A stretch of DNA of 64,000 nt from Hyperoplus lanceolatus. Lineage: Eukaryota; Chordata; Actinopteri; Uranoscopiformes; Ammodytidae. The notes under the pieces are model-generated. The model was not told where the DNA came from. It made no database searches and saw only the letters and a list, made by a program, of their open reading frames with translations. Each line of letters starts with the position of its first letter. Position 1 is the first letter of the stretch. Below are positions 52,666 through 63,235 of the stretch, one piece after another. Location: positions 17,542,501 to 17,606,500 of the forward strand of contig CM049408.1 of the NCBI GenBank assembly GCA_026929865.2. Direction: 5' to 3'. Position numbers and translations under genes: made by a program.

Positions 52666-54889
52666 TTACTATAAAGCCATCAGTTATATCAATCTTCTCA
52701 CCTTATACTAGTTAGGAAGGCAGATAAAAGCATTTTCTTGAATGTCTCATAATGTATTTGTTTAACAATGTAGGTAAACTGTTATTACTTAAAGCAATGA
52801 TGGCAAAACTATGAAAATGTAAACTAAGTTCCAACTTCAAACTTCAAACACAAACCAGTCAATTCGGATGATTATTTTAGGACTTCCTTATTAAATTCCC
52901 TCTAAGCAAAAATATTAATGACTACATTTAACATTGGATCGATAATTCTACTAAAGTGAACTGTGATCTGCGTCTGTCACCACAGTGTGGCTTGGATTCA
53001 GGATTTATAGTCTGTGGTGCTTTGTCACTTGGTCACTGTTCTTTGGCCTTTCCAATCAACTTTGACATTCACCATCAGCGTTGTAGCCATATGGGCACAT
53101 GGTGGTTGAGTGATGAAAAAGTTGCCCGTTTTCATATTCAAGTCTGACATATTGAGGAATGGAAAGATGCTCGTGGAGTGCTTGTGGGCAAAGACAGTGA
53201 CATACGGACACACTCGCTCTCTCTCTCTCTCTCTCTCTCTATTTCTCCTTCTCTATCCCTCTTTCTCTCTCTCTCTCACTCTCACTCTCTCTCGAATATG
53301 CACACATACGCAGACAACTCTTGGTCAGCAGCACAGATGAGTTCTGGGAAAACAAGCAGCTGCAGGAGGAGGAATGGACCATAAGGCTGGTTGGCTTGCC
53401 AAATTTCATCATCTATTATGGATTGCCTGAGATGCACACTCTACTGCAACCAGGGGCATGTCTCAGATTCACATGCAATCAAAAACCCACGTACACACAC
53501 ACATATACATGTTCACATGCACACCACTACATTCAACCCTGCAGGATTTTGAACCCCGCCTAAACCATGTAGAACATGAACGTCGAGGGCCAGACTGAAG
53601 TTTCCATGTAACATTGACACAAGTTCAAGAGCATACAATTGAGAAAGTTGTATCCTTAGTCTTCTTTAGTCTAGGTCCTGAGTAAGATTTGTATGCACTT
53701 AATTTAGCGGAGATTATCTCTTAATATGAAGATTAATCTGGTAAAAAAGTATGAGGATATTTATATAGGAAAAAAAGTCCCATTCACCACAAAGTGTGAT
53801 ACTAGTGTAACCTGTTGTGGTCATTTTCAGGACTTTCATCGAGGATAGAGATTTTGTCACACATCCCACGTTGTTCACTGGGGTCATATTAGTCTATAAC
53901 AGTTGAGATATTCTCCTCTAAATGAAGCGCATACAAAACTTTCCCAGGACCACCACTAACTTAGGAAAGTTCAAGTTGTTTTAGCAAAATAGTTATTGGA
54001 ATTTGTGTTTTTTTATTGTGTGCTTAAGGTTTATTAGATGTATATGGTTCCAATATTCGTCCTTACTTTGCAATGCTATTTACTACCATAAGGAGTCGCC
54101 AAAGTCAGACTTTTTCAAATTATTCATAGAAGCCAGGGTTGAACTTTGGATGCATAAAAGACCAGTATCATATAGAAAAAAAGAGATACGAGGGGAATGT
54201 CAATAGCAGATGCCAGTACTAATAATATCATCTGCAGATGTCGATTAAGTTATGATGTCTGATGGCAGCTGATTTTTGTGGATTTTTATCTCAAAGCTGT
54301 ATTATTTGATTGTCTGTTTTACTATCCTTTACCATCATACTATTATAATCAGATATAAACTGCCGAGTTACTGTTCTACCGTTGATGCAGCTTTTTTTGT
54401 CCACATTGAGCTGATTTGAAATCTGTTCGGCTGCTTAGCATTGCTATTATGTAACATGACATTTTTTGTTTTTAATATGCTCAATAGTATTTTGTTATAG
54501 TTATCTGCTGTATAGCTAAATCGTCTAAAGTTTGCTGGTGAGTATTCAGAGAAAAGCTGGTTTGAATTTGATTTATTATCCCTAGATTTTAGATTATCTG
54601 CAATAGCTGGGAATGTTGGGGAATGGCAGCACAATTCCCAGCCCTCACATAGAAGGTGCTCCACTAGATACGTAGTACTATATTCACTTCATGGGCAGAG
54701 GTGCCTCGCCACATGGCATCTGGAACCCAGTCTACATATAGTAGCTCCTATGTACCAGCTGTTGTCAGGCTCAGTATCTAATGTGGTTTTGTGCTAAGCC
54801 GAGCTTGGTGTGCGCCTGCAATGAAGTCGCAGCCTTAACTGCAAATACCAAATGATAATGTGTATCTACTGATCAGTTTTACTTGAGTA
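52666..54889. other. Non-coding sequence
   Basis: AT-rich, with a compound (CT)n microsatellite at about 53214-53292. No recognised gene. Confidence 0.35.
53214..53292. repeat. Compound (CT)n microsatellite
   Basis: CT runs broken by ATTTCTCC and ATCCC. Short frames through it are artefacts. Confidence 0.9.
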
Positions 54890-55300
54890 CAGTGGCGGAC
54901 TCAGACTGTTTGAAGGGCAGGGGCGAAAAAATAAAAAGGGCACATTCTGAACAACATTTCTAACTCGATGGTGTTTTGTTCCCCCAGCGGAGCCTTAAAG
55001 GCAGTGCTGCCTGGAATGCCCCGTTGGGGGCACTTGTTACATCACCATGTAGCACGTACTTGTGGCACTTTGTAGTATGGTTTATTTGCCGCTATAGAAC
55101 TTACATGATTCATGTTGTTCTGAGTTTGTACCTTCTTTGTTGAATGCACTTAATGGAAGTCGCTTTGGATAAAAGCGTCAGCTATATAGAATGTAATGTA
55201 ACGAAACACCAAACACTGTGTTTGTAGATGTTAAAAAAAACGGTTGGGCTCATACAATTAAAAGGGGGTCTGGGGGGGAGCCCCTAGACCCCCCTTTTTT
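54890..55300 (+). mobile_element. hAT-like left end, interrupted by a SINE-like insertion
   Basis: Begins CAGTGGCGGACTCAG, the same type of terminus as the element at 13581. A subterminal palindrome, AAAGGGGGTCT and AGACCCCCCTTT (55261-55300), resembles that element's interior. Between them, 54975-55203 looks like a separate insertion. The expected right end and the repeat of the 8-bp flank CTTGAGTA were not found. Confidence 0.5.
54975..55203 (+). repeat. Teleost SINE-like repeat with CGCTTTGGATAAAAGCGTC tail
   Basis: Ends AAGTCGCTTTGGATAAAAGC GTCAGC, then a TGTAATGTAA tail, preceded by a TTCTTTGTTGAATGCACTTA block. Both are characteristic of a very common fish interspersed repeat. The left edge is estimated. 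Confidence 0.65.
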
Positions 55301-55957
55301 GTATTCATTATTATGAATTATGAATTTAGCTTCAAAGACACTGTTTTCCCTAATTCTAGCGACTTTATAAACACTAAAATGAGTTGTTCACATCATTGCA
55401 CTTTCACATTTTAGCATAAGAAGGGAGGATGCCTTGCTGCTTTCATCTTTACTAACATTTAAGTAAATTAGACTGGAGAAAAATCAATGTGCCATTACCA
55501 TACAGTATTTGACCGCTGACAGCCAGCTACGGAAATATTGAAGGAAGTTTTCCTTCATGTTGAGGTGATGGCTGACTAAAATCGTCTCTCTTGCATGACA
55601 TAACCTACACTTGAATGAGGACTGGATCTTGACACTCAAAAAATGTATATAAATTTTAAATGGATGCAAACTGAAACTATTAAGTTTTTCTAACTTGGCA
55701 CCTAATTGCGCATTTCCACTATGGGTACTGACATACTCTTAATCCGCTTTTTGCTTTGTGATCCAGTGGAGATTTAAATACCACTCAATGTAGCTGTTTG
55801 TCATAGCGACGCCACATGAAAGCAACGCCTCTTTTGCATTCCCCGTTTGTCGGCTGCACCTCATTAGAGTACCACAACTTGTCTTTTCGGTTTACCATAT
55901 TCTTGCTCCAGAGGGCACATCATCATCATTTAGGCCTATTGTATGGAGGGGCAACCT
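55301..55957. other. Non-coding sequence
   Basis: AT-rich. Nothing recognised. Confidence 0.35.
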
Positions 55958-56398
55958 AGGGCACTCAATCACTTTTGTTCACGTGTAAAGGGTATAGGCA
56001 CTTTCTCTCATTTTCGCCACCATAGAGGGCGCTTTAGGAACACTTTTTCAACCATGGGGACACCAGACGGGCAGAAGGGCACTGTCAGGGCACTAGAAGG
56101 ACCAGACGGGCAGAAGGGCACTAGAAGGACCAGACGGGCAGAAGGGCACTATCAGGGCACTAGAAGGGCACCAAACGGGCAGAAGGGCACTATCAGGGTA
56201 CTTGTAGGGCACTAGAAGGGCACCAGACGGGCAGAAGGGGACTATAAGGGCACTCATTAAGGCACAGCATCAAATTTTCTTGTTCTAGAGGGCACCCAAT
56301 CATGTTTTGCACGTGAAAAGGGCAGCCAATAAGGCATTTCCTCTCGTTTTCACCACTCTTGAGGGCACTATAGCGCTCTTTTTCAACCATTGAGCCAC
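55958..56398 (+). repeat. GGGCAC-rich minisatellite flanked by 105-bp direct repeats
   Basis: A core array (about 56062-56250) repeats units of the type ACCAGACGGGCAGAAGGGCA with CTATCAGGGCACTAGAAGG variants, seven or so times. It is bracketed by two diverged copies of a roughly 105-bp segment (55958-56066 and 56288-56398), both running from GGGCAC.CAATCA through TTTCTCTCATTTTC-like sequence to CTTTTTCAACCAT. Such GGGCAC-rich DNA occurs inside fish hAT elements, so this may belong to the element that starts at 54890. Confidence 0.75.
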
Positions 56399-56889
56399 AA
56401 GGGGGGGCGGTCGGCATTTTCAACATTTATTAATTATGCAGACAACAGTTCAGTGCTTCTAATTAACAGCCACAGGCACATGAATACGTGTCCCTTCTGA
56501 GTTTTCATTTATCAGTGCACTAAAGAAAGGGAGATCAGAGTTTTGAATGTAATACCCAAACTCGTTTAGACCCAAACTCATGGTTTTGGGTCTAAACGAA
56601 AGGGACAAACGGTTTTATAAATAACTTTAGGCTTTAGGCTTTAGGTGGAGGTTTATGAAAATAAAACAAAATCATAAAAGCAGAAAGGGGGGGGGGAAGA
56701 AAAGTCAGAAACAATCTTTGTATATCTTGTTTGTTGTCTTATTAGGGGGAGGAACTGTTGCGGGCACATGTATTATCCATTCCCTGTTTATAATCTTTTG
56801 TTTACTAGAGCTGAATGTTGACCTGTTGTAGCTATGTTTATAAGTGCTATGTTAGTACCTACACTTCCCAGCACCTTAGCGTGAGGATG
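56399..56889. other. Non-coding sequence upstream of the 742-codon gene
   Basis: Contains a perfect 14-bp inverted repeat at 56563-56598 (CGTTTAGACCCAAA and its complement, loop CTCATGGT) and a G-run at 56686-56696. Confidence 0.5.
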
Positions 56890-56897
56890 TGACGTCA
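56890..56897. promoter_or_regulatory. Full CRE palindrome (TGACGTCA), candidate promoter element
   Basis: TGACGTCA in the context GATGTGACGTCATGACGGAA, directly followed by an ETS-like CGGAAAT. CRE and ETS sites together are typical of TATA-less vertebrate promoters bound by CREB/ATF and ETS factors. About 470-550 bp upstream of the long reading frame. Confidence 0.4.
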
Positions 56898-57169
56898 TGA
56901 CGGAAATGCGAGGGACTGTTTGAAATTGGACAGCAGCCGTGCAGTTCGAGAGCCGAAATGTTTCACAGACTTGCCGACAAACACACTAAGAGGATCTGTG
57001 CTTGAAAAGCTTACCCCACCTTTAAATGACAGCTATCACTGGGGTTAATAAACTCATAGGCCTTCTTTAATGTTTCCATCGAACTCCCATGAAAATTAAG
57101 CTGAAAAAAAGAGCTGTAGCTTAGCAACTGTTGCTAGGCTGCAGCTTTTTTATTTTTTTTTGTCACTGT

Positions 57170-57239
57170 TTTGAGGGGCGGAGCTTCTGGAACAGAATCC
57201 TTTGATTTTTGAGCTGGCTGGTTTGAGGGGCGGAGCTTC
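57170..57239 (+). promoter_or_regulatory. Duplicated GC-box segment
   Basis: TTTGAGGGGCGGAGCTTC occurs at 57170-57187 and 57222-57239. Each copy carries GGGGCGGAGC, an Sp1-type box. They lie 210-280 bp upstream of the start codon. Confidence 0.4.
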
Positions 57240-57333
57240 AGGTACATTATTCCTTTAATCTCTGAAGATCCTTTGATCTCAGGTTGTGATGATGTCACCT
57301 GAACATTCGACTTTCAATTCTAGGGAATTCCTT

Positions 57334-57363
57334 TGGTCAAAACATTCTTGGTCTTCTTTGCAG
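57334..57363 (+). other. Candidate 3' splice site upstream of the long frame
   Basis: A pyrimidine-rich TTCTTGGTCTTCTTTGCAG ends in AG at 57362-57363, 84 bp before the start codon. If it is used, the exon begins at 57364 and an untranslated first exon lies upstream, possibly near the CRE. Confidence 0.4.
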
Positions 57364-57447
57364 CCGGTCGCACACTAACCAAACAGTTGGTGAAAACAAA
57401 AAAAAACAAGGAGTTTAGAAAAGAAAAACCAAAACTTATCAAACAAA

Positions 57448-59676
57448 ATGGATCAAAATACGGAAGTTGTCCCCATTAATGGAGCAGTACCAGTTCTGAC
57501 AGAGGAGCTGCCACAGTTTGCAGTGGAAGGGGTTCGTCCACTAATACAAAACTTTTTTGATCATATGGCAGAGGAACAGTGGACTCTTTTAAGGTCAGGT
57601 ACCCCTGAGGAGGCCACTAAGATATTGTTGGCCGACCTGCTGTTAGATGTTATAGCAGCCGTTGTAAAGGAACTAGTGATGGCTCTCAGGGGCATCAATG
57701 TTATTGTATCTGAGGAGTTTGTAGTTTCTAATCTGGGGGACAAACTCCCTCAGTGCTTCGCTGAGATTCTCGAAGTAACGGACCAGGTTGTGAGTGACAG
57801 CTCAAAGCGGCTCACGGACCTGATGGGTAAGGAGATAGCAGATAGTGTAAACTATGCCATCTCCAGCAGTCTGGGCAGGGCACAGCCTATTATTAATCAG
57901 TGTGTCACTTCCCCCAGCAAACTCAACGCCATGGTCAATAATGCCTGTAAAATGGTTCAGGCATTCGGAGGGAAGCTGAAGGTGTTGTGCTCTCCACGAC
58001 CACTTAGACAGAGGAACAGTGAAGAGAAGCAGGAATTGGTAGTCACTGATGACTGCTCTCAGTCAACAGTCGGAACTGTAAGAACGCCGACCCCGGATAA
58101 GGTTTCCTCACACGAAAGCTTGGTGACAGCAACCACAAAGGCTGTCCAGGAGCTGATTAGAAAGGAGGTCGATGACATGATGGAACCTCTTTTGGATGAT
58201 GTTTCGGACTCTGACTATGAGCTGCTGCACAAAGAAACCTCCATGGAGATTGATTTTGCAGCAGATGACATTGCTCAGGTCATAATTGAAAAGTGTTCAG
58301 AGGAGGCCGAAGCAAAAGATGCAAGTCCAGAATCAGAATCCACACTGAAGGGCAAGCCAGCCATGAAAGGTGTTGGATGCAAGGTGAGGAACTTCCTTGC
58401 AAAGCGCTTTGCCAAAGCTACTATCTATCACATAGTGACAAAGCTTAGAACTAGATTCAACCTAGACCCAAAAGTTGAAAGTACAAAGTCAATGGAGTCA
58501 CTAATCTCTAGTGTTAACTCTCTGCTTATGACAGAGGAGGGTGAACAAGAGAGTGGAAAGGAGGTTCATGTCTTCCGTAAATTTAAAAATGTTTCCAGCG
58601 ATAAAATGCTGGTATTTACTCAAGGACTATCAGATCTCCTCTACAGTCACATTACGGATGGGATGACACCAGAGATCATCTCAGAAACAAGGGCAACCTG
58701 CAAGAGTGTGTCTGTTCCTCCATCACATGACGACATGTATGCGACAATAAAGACCAAAGTGTGGGGTTTTGTGGCACTGATGGGCTGGTGGGTTAATACC
58801 CAGGTCCTCCGCCACAGTAGAAGGGTGACACTGGCCTTAATGGAGGCTGGGCCACCAGCACAGTTGCTGGAGGTCGCCGCTGTGGAGGTGAGTGACCCTT
58901 TGCCAAATGTAGTTGTTATAGATGAAAAGGCGCAGATAGATGGAAACGAACAGATAGATGGAAACGAACAGATAGATGGAAACGAACAGATAGATGTTAA
59001 TGAACAGATAGATGGAAACGAACAGATAGATGTTAACAAACAGATAGATGTTAACAAACAGATAGATGTTAACGAACAGATAGATGTTAACGAACAGATA
59101 GATGTTAACGAACAGATAGATGTTAACGAACAGATAGATGGAAACAAACAGATAGATGGAAACAAACAGATAGATGTTAACGAAAAGATAGATGGAAACG
59201 GGCAGATAGATGTAAACCCGCAGGAAGAAAAGCGTAAGATGTTGGTCAGGGTTTTTGTTGAGAAACTGGTTTCACGTACACTCAGCGAGGCTAAAATTAG
59301 CTGGACGATTGGTAACATAGAGGTCATCATCCAGCGTGTCTTCGAAAACACATGGGCAGAAGTTGAGGGAACAGATTTTAACACCTCCATAAAAACATTT
59401 AAGAAACTAGACAAGGTAATTATGAAGGACCTGTGCAAAAAGTGGGGCTGTGCAGAAATGGTGCTGGTGTCAATGTATTTAGGGGAACCAGAACTTGAAA
59501 AATGCATTGCCTCATTTTTCGAGTATTACTTGATTGTACCACCAACAAAGCATGGCGTCATCTGCAGGTTCCTTTCAGCTACTCTCAGGGTGTATTCACA
59601 CATGCCGTGTTTAGTTCGGTTGAAACGAACTCAGGTGCACTTCTGCCTTCAGTGCGCATCTTTCAGGCAGGTGTGA
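57448..59676 (+). CDS. Uncharacterised 742-residue protein with hexapeptide array; C-terminus altered by a transposon
   Basis: A single uninterrupted frame of 742 codons. The start has a good context (AACAAAATGG). I do not recognise the family with certainty; it resembles uncharacterised helical fish proteins. It has no signal peptide. Residues about 20-190 and 225-420 are rich in predicted amphipathic helix, for example LADLLLDVIAAVVKELVMAL near 68-87 and TKAVQELIRKEVDDMMEPLL. A hydrophobic Trp-rich stretch, KVWGFVALMGWWVNTQVL (about 435-452), might be a membrane or buried helix. Residues 495-590 are about sixteen copies of (E/K)QID(G/V)N. A further helical domain (about 595-712) follows. 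Residues from about 713 to the stop are encoded by an inserted element; the uninterrupted host sequence would have read on for about a dozen codons to a TAG. A candidate splice acceptor, GC boxes and a CRE lie upstream, and AATAAA lies downstream. Function unknown. Confidence 0.75.
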   Translation: MDQNTEVVPINGAVPVLTEELPQFAVEGVRPLIQNFFDHMAEEQWTLLRSGTPEEATKILLADLLLDVIAAVVKELVMALRGINVIVSEEFVVSNLGDKLPQCFAEILEVTDQVVSDSSKRLTDLMGKEIADSVNYAISSSLGRAQPIINQCVTSPSKLNAMVNNACKMVQAFGGKLKVLCSPRPLRQRNSEEKQELVVTDDCSQSTVGTVRTPTPDKVSSHESLVTATTKAVQELIRKEVDDMMEPLLDDVSDSDYELLHKETSMEIDFAADDIAQVIIEKCSEEAEAKDASPESESTLKGKPAMKGVGCKVRNFLAKRFAKATIYHIVTKLRTRFNLDPKVESTKSMESLISSVNSLLMTEEGEQESGKEVHVFRKFKNVSSDKMLVFTQGLSDLLYSHITDGMTPEIISETRATCKSVSVPPSHDDMYATIKTKVWGFVALMGWWVNTQVLRHSRRVTLALMEAGPPAQLLEVAAVEVSDPLPNVVVIDEKAQIDGNEQIDGNEQIDGNEQIDVNEQIDGNEQIDVNKQIDVNKQIDVNEQIDVNEQIDVNEQIDVNEQIDGNKQIDGNKQIDVNEKIDGNGQIDVNPQEEKRKMLVRVFVEKLVSRTLSEAKISWTIGNIEVIIQRVFENTWAEVEGTDFNTSIKTFKKLDKVIMKDLCKKWGCAEMVLVSMYLGEPELEKCIASFFEYYLIVPPTKHGVICRFLSATLRVYSHMPCLVRLKRTQVHFCLQCASFRQV
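58930..59217 (+). repeat. 18-bp coding minisatellite (hexapeptide array)
   Basis: Sixteen 18-bp units of GAACAGATAGATG(GAA/TTA)AC by direct count. Every unit is in frame. Changes are confined mostly to unit positions 1 (E/K) and 5 (G/V), the pattern expected when units spread by unequal exchange. No frame-breaking unit is present. Confidence 0.9.
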
Positions 59677-60627
59677 ATACAGCAATCGCACTCGGGGGCG
59701 GACCAAACAAGCGGACCGAGACCCAGCTGAAGAGGTGGTCTCGATGCGCTTCAAAACGAACTCTGCTGCAGTTCGTTTGTGGTGTGAATTTGGCCGGACT
59801 CGATCCGACCCAATTGCAGGAAGCACTGCGCCTTTGATTTCTTTTCTTTTCTTTTTTAATAAATCGCCATCAGCTTCACATTATGGGAGAGTGTTGTTGT
59901 CGCCGTTGTTAGGAAGATTAGTTGTGGTTTGACCGGGAGCCCCGAGCGAAAATATTACAGTTGATAATGACGCGTACACATGTTCAGCGATCAGATGGAG
60001 AGGGGAGCGTGTCCGAGCGTCTCCCGCACAGTGCCAACAGGTTCACCCTGCGCTTTGCATGAAGTGTGTGTTTTTATTTTTCTTCCCAACGTGACCGTCA
60101 ATACTGTCCCTGTGTCAGTTTGGAACTGAACTGCGCCGAACTGACACCCAGCTGATACACTGCTTAATCAGCTGAGTGTCAGCTTGAGCCTATTCTTCTC
60201 TCGAGCCGCGCGTCCAACAGCAACAATACAGTAGGCTATACATTATGTTTCACATCGTAGGCTACAAGCCACATAACGTGGCATTGACTTAGGGCTACAT
60301 ATTATAACCATATGAAACAACAATAATTAAATTTTCTTCTTCTTTATTTATAGGCTAGATGTAGGCCTTTTTATTATTTTTAACCCCGTATAATATCAAT
60401 GATATATTTCGCAGTTTTTACTTCGTTCTTCCTGCTTCTCTCCATCCCAGAATGTCTGTCCAATGAATGAATGACCTCAGATCACGTGTGGTTTTGCTTC
60501 GTAATGCTGGTTCAATTGCAAAAGAGGCAATATGAAAGTGGACCACACCAAACAAAAAAAATCTAAACTCTATTTGGTCTGGACCAAAGCAAGTGAACTA
60601 ACGGACTTTCCATGTGTGAATACACCC
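59588..60627. mobile_element. PIF/Harbinger-like non-autonomous element inserted in the gene's 3' end
   Basis: A 1040-bp element with perfect 17-bp inverted ends, GGGTGTATTCACACATG, and a 3-bp TCA flank on both sides (59585-59587 and 60628-60630). A TNA-type 3-bp duplication fits PIF/Harbinger, but this class is assigned from ends only. The sequence just inside the ends also mirrors: GTTCGGTTGAAACGAAC on the left against GGTCTGGACCAAAGCAAGTG on the right. No transposase frame. It contributes the last 30 or so codons and the stop of the frame at 57448. Confidence 0.8.
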
Positions 60628-60644
60628 TCAGAGTCATGTCAAAG

Positions 60645-61320
60645 CCCTTTACTAGAAATAGGTATTAGGTGAAATGTAGCATTCATCTTGAAGGAACATT
60701 TTTTTTTCTTTCAAAATGAATACAATAAAGATGTCAAGTCCTGCCTCAAGTCCAAGTCATCTATCTTCTCCTCTGTTGTTACCATAATGTTTGGCAGGAC
60801 TTGGGTTCATAGGGCCACCTCAGTGTGACATCATAGGGTTATCTCCGGGTGCTCCGGTTTCCCGAAAACCACACAGCAGTTAGACACTAGCTATTGGTTT
60901 TATTAATAAGAACTTGTAACATTTATCATCTCATCTCATGTCATCCTCATCTGACATGAGTTGCAGGGGGACACCATGAAAATAATCATTGTGCAATCTT
61001 TAGATTCTCCTCCTTTGTGGGCAAAATCATCTGCATGCCCTTTACTGCAGGTTTAAAATGTAGAATTAAGTATAGGTGAAATGTAGCATTCATTTTAGGG
61101 GAAATGTTTTGATATACATTTTCCTTTTTTCAGAATGATTACAATGCAAAGCTCAAGTCCTGCCTCTATCTAATCTATTTTTCATCTGCTGGCTTCATAG
61201 GGTTTTACTCCGGGTGCTCCAGTTTCCCTAAAACCACACAGCAATTAGACACTAGTTATTGGTTTCATTAATAAGAATTTGTAACATCTATCATCTCATT
61301 TCATCGTCAGGCAGGACTTG
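60645..61320 (+). repeat. Imperfect tandem duplication downstream of the gene
   Basis: Two units start CCCTTTACT at 60645 and 61038. Both contain in order GGTGAAATGTAGCATTCAT, AAGTCCTGCCTC, CTCCGGGTGCTCC(G/A)GTTTCCC, AAACCACACAGCA(G/A)TTAGACAC and TAACAT.TATCATCTCAT. The first unit includes the stop codon that the gene would use without the inserted element. The second unit is more diverged. Confidence 0.85.
60724..60729 (+). terminator. Candidate poly(A) signal AATAAA
   Basis: AATAAA about 95 bp downstream of the inserted element and about 1.05 kb downstream of the present stop codon, in the correct orientation for the gene at 57448. No other evidence of cleavage. Confidence 0.35.
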
Positions 61321-63233
61321 GGTTCGGGTGTGGGGCACGGGGTGACATATTATAGCAATAAGAACAAAACTATTAGGTGTCATTAAAAAAAACTAACAGC
61401 TTCAATAACAACAACAGTTCAATAAAAATATTAAAATTCAAATTTCTGCCTATATCTCATATATACCTCAGACTGAAGTCACTTTCACTTGAATTTCATT
61501 TCTGTTTAAAATACAAAGAAAACAGTGTGTTCTTTGGCAGCATGTTATTTCTTGTGAAATCCACTTGCATCATCAAAACAATCATTCTTCATTACAATCA
61601 TGAACCAAAATTCTTAGTACTTAATACTTAGTAGATGCAGTGTTATTTGAAGGATTGGGCACTGAGAACCAGTTCCAAATCAGAACTTGTAAAATTATTC
61701 CGATTCCAACTCGATCATTTTTGAGGAATGTTAATTTCAGTTTGCTTACTAGTTCCTACGCATGCGTGCAAGGACCTCCCTACAACATGCATCAACATTA
61801 TCGCTTGTCTGCAGTCTGTGTCCATATGTCTTGATATGAGCTAACGGTTAGCATGTTCATCCAACAGCAGTGTTGCCAACGACTAAGACCTAATTGATAA
61901 ATCAAGCTACTCTTTTTATGGTCAGTTGGTGAATGATTGTGTTGACAAACATATCACATGCAGCTTTCAATTGGCGATAACCTGAAGTAAAACTAAAATT
62001 ATAATAGATTGAATTTTATAATTGTGAGGAGGATGTGTAAGAACACTAAGCCTTTCTAGACTGTGTATAACAGAGGCAGTCACTTTTGCAGTTTCCAACT
62101 TTATTTTATTGGCAGTGAATTAAACTCATGGACAAGTCTTCCATTGGTAGACAGACATAAACACATCTCTGATTGGTTAAAAGACTCTCCCAGAGCATGA
62201 TGGGAAAACAAACATGACCTTTAGTATCGATGCTAATAACATTATTTCATTGACAATGGATTAAATATGGACAAAAACTATCAACATTTGATCTTTGAGT
62301 ATGGACTTCTACAAAGACACCGAAAAGTTGCAGACTGAATAGAAAAGCTTCTGTAAGGGCTACACTCCCAGCTTTCAATGACGGGGTAAGGAGAAAATAA
62401 GGAGCTGTGGTTTGCGACAAGTTTTAAATCACCAATAAACTACAGAGATTCTTCTGCTAGACAACACACTGGTTCTCAGCTGGAGCTACCATGGCCACAT
62501 AGGCGGTGTGCAATGGAACGTAGCACAGCACGTTAGATTTTGAAAAAATGTATTAGGTGTTTGTGGCCCACATTTACAGTTCCCTAGAATTGTGGGGCTC
62601 ATGTACCACAAACACAACATGGACAATTGTGTAGGCAAATATGAATAATATGCTTACTAGTATCCTAGACATCTTTATTGCAATATGCGACTACAATTAC
62701 TCATCTAGAAATAATTAATTTACTGTCAATTACACGTGGAAAAAACACACATATGCATATTTATTTACAGATTCTTGTGTAGACAGCAGCGGCTAAGTGC
62801 ATAAAAATAGTCTGCTGCTGCACAAACAGGCTTGGTGTAGCAAGGGGTTAAGCGCATGCACGTGGAGGCAGCCCGCTTCAGTGAAAATACATTCCAGGGT
62901 GGCTGTTGAATGGACAGTTAAGAATCTGCTGCTCACAATAGTGTTTTCTTTGTCTCATCAGAAGTAAATCATCTTCTTATTTGGAGTTTACTGGATTCTT
63001 AACCACTTCTCCTAAAACCCCACTAGGAGAAAAGAGGAGCAAATTAATATATCAGTCTAAGAACTTATCCTGTCTAGTTAAGAAACACAAAAGGTGGAGT
63101 TATTTTGCCATGCTCGTACAGTTCTTAGAGTTTTCTCCCTAAGAACGTTAGGAGCAATTAATAGACAAATAGAGAAAGGGGCTTGCTTAATTCAGATCTC
63201 AATATTTTTCACTTTGGTATATAGAATGTCTTA
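61321..63233. other. AT-rich non-coding sequence
   Basis: No gene recognised. The segment at 63000-63160 (CTAGGAGAAAAGAGGAGCAA, TTAGAGTTTTCTCCCTAAGA, CGTTAGGAGCAA) has inverted-looking AGGAG/CTCCT motifs and may be a degraded DNA transposon, but its ends could not be defined. Confidence 0.35.
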
Positions 63234-63235
63234 TA

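Noticed and set aside
58930-59217. Regular 18-bp repeats considered as a CRISPR-like array
   Set aside because: Units are contiguous with no spacers, are in frame inside a long coding sequence, and the DNA is vertebrate.
58647-59507. 286-codon open frame on the minus strand, rich in SIC repeats
   Set aside because: It is the antisense of the hexapeptide array; the 18-bp repeat lacks stops in this frame. The plus-strand frame is longer, has a good start context and fits the gene structure.
63000-63160. Degraded DNA transposon with AGGAG/CTCCT motifs
   Set aside because: Motifs are short and scattered; ends and target duplication could not be located.
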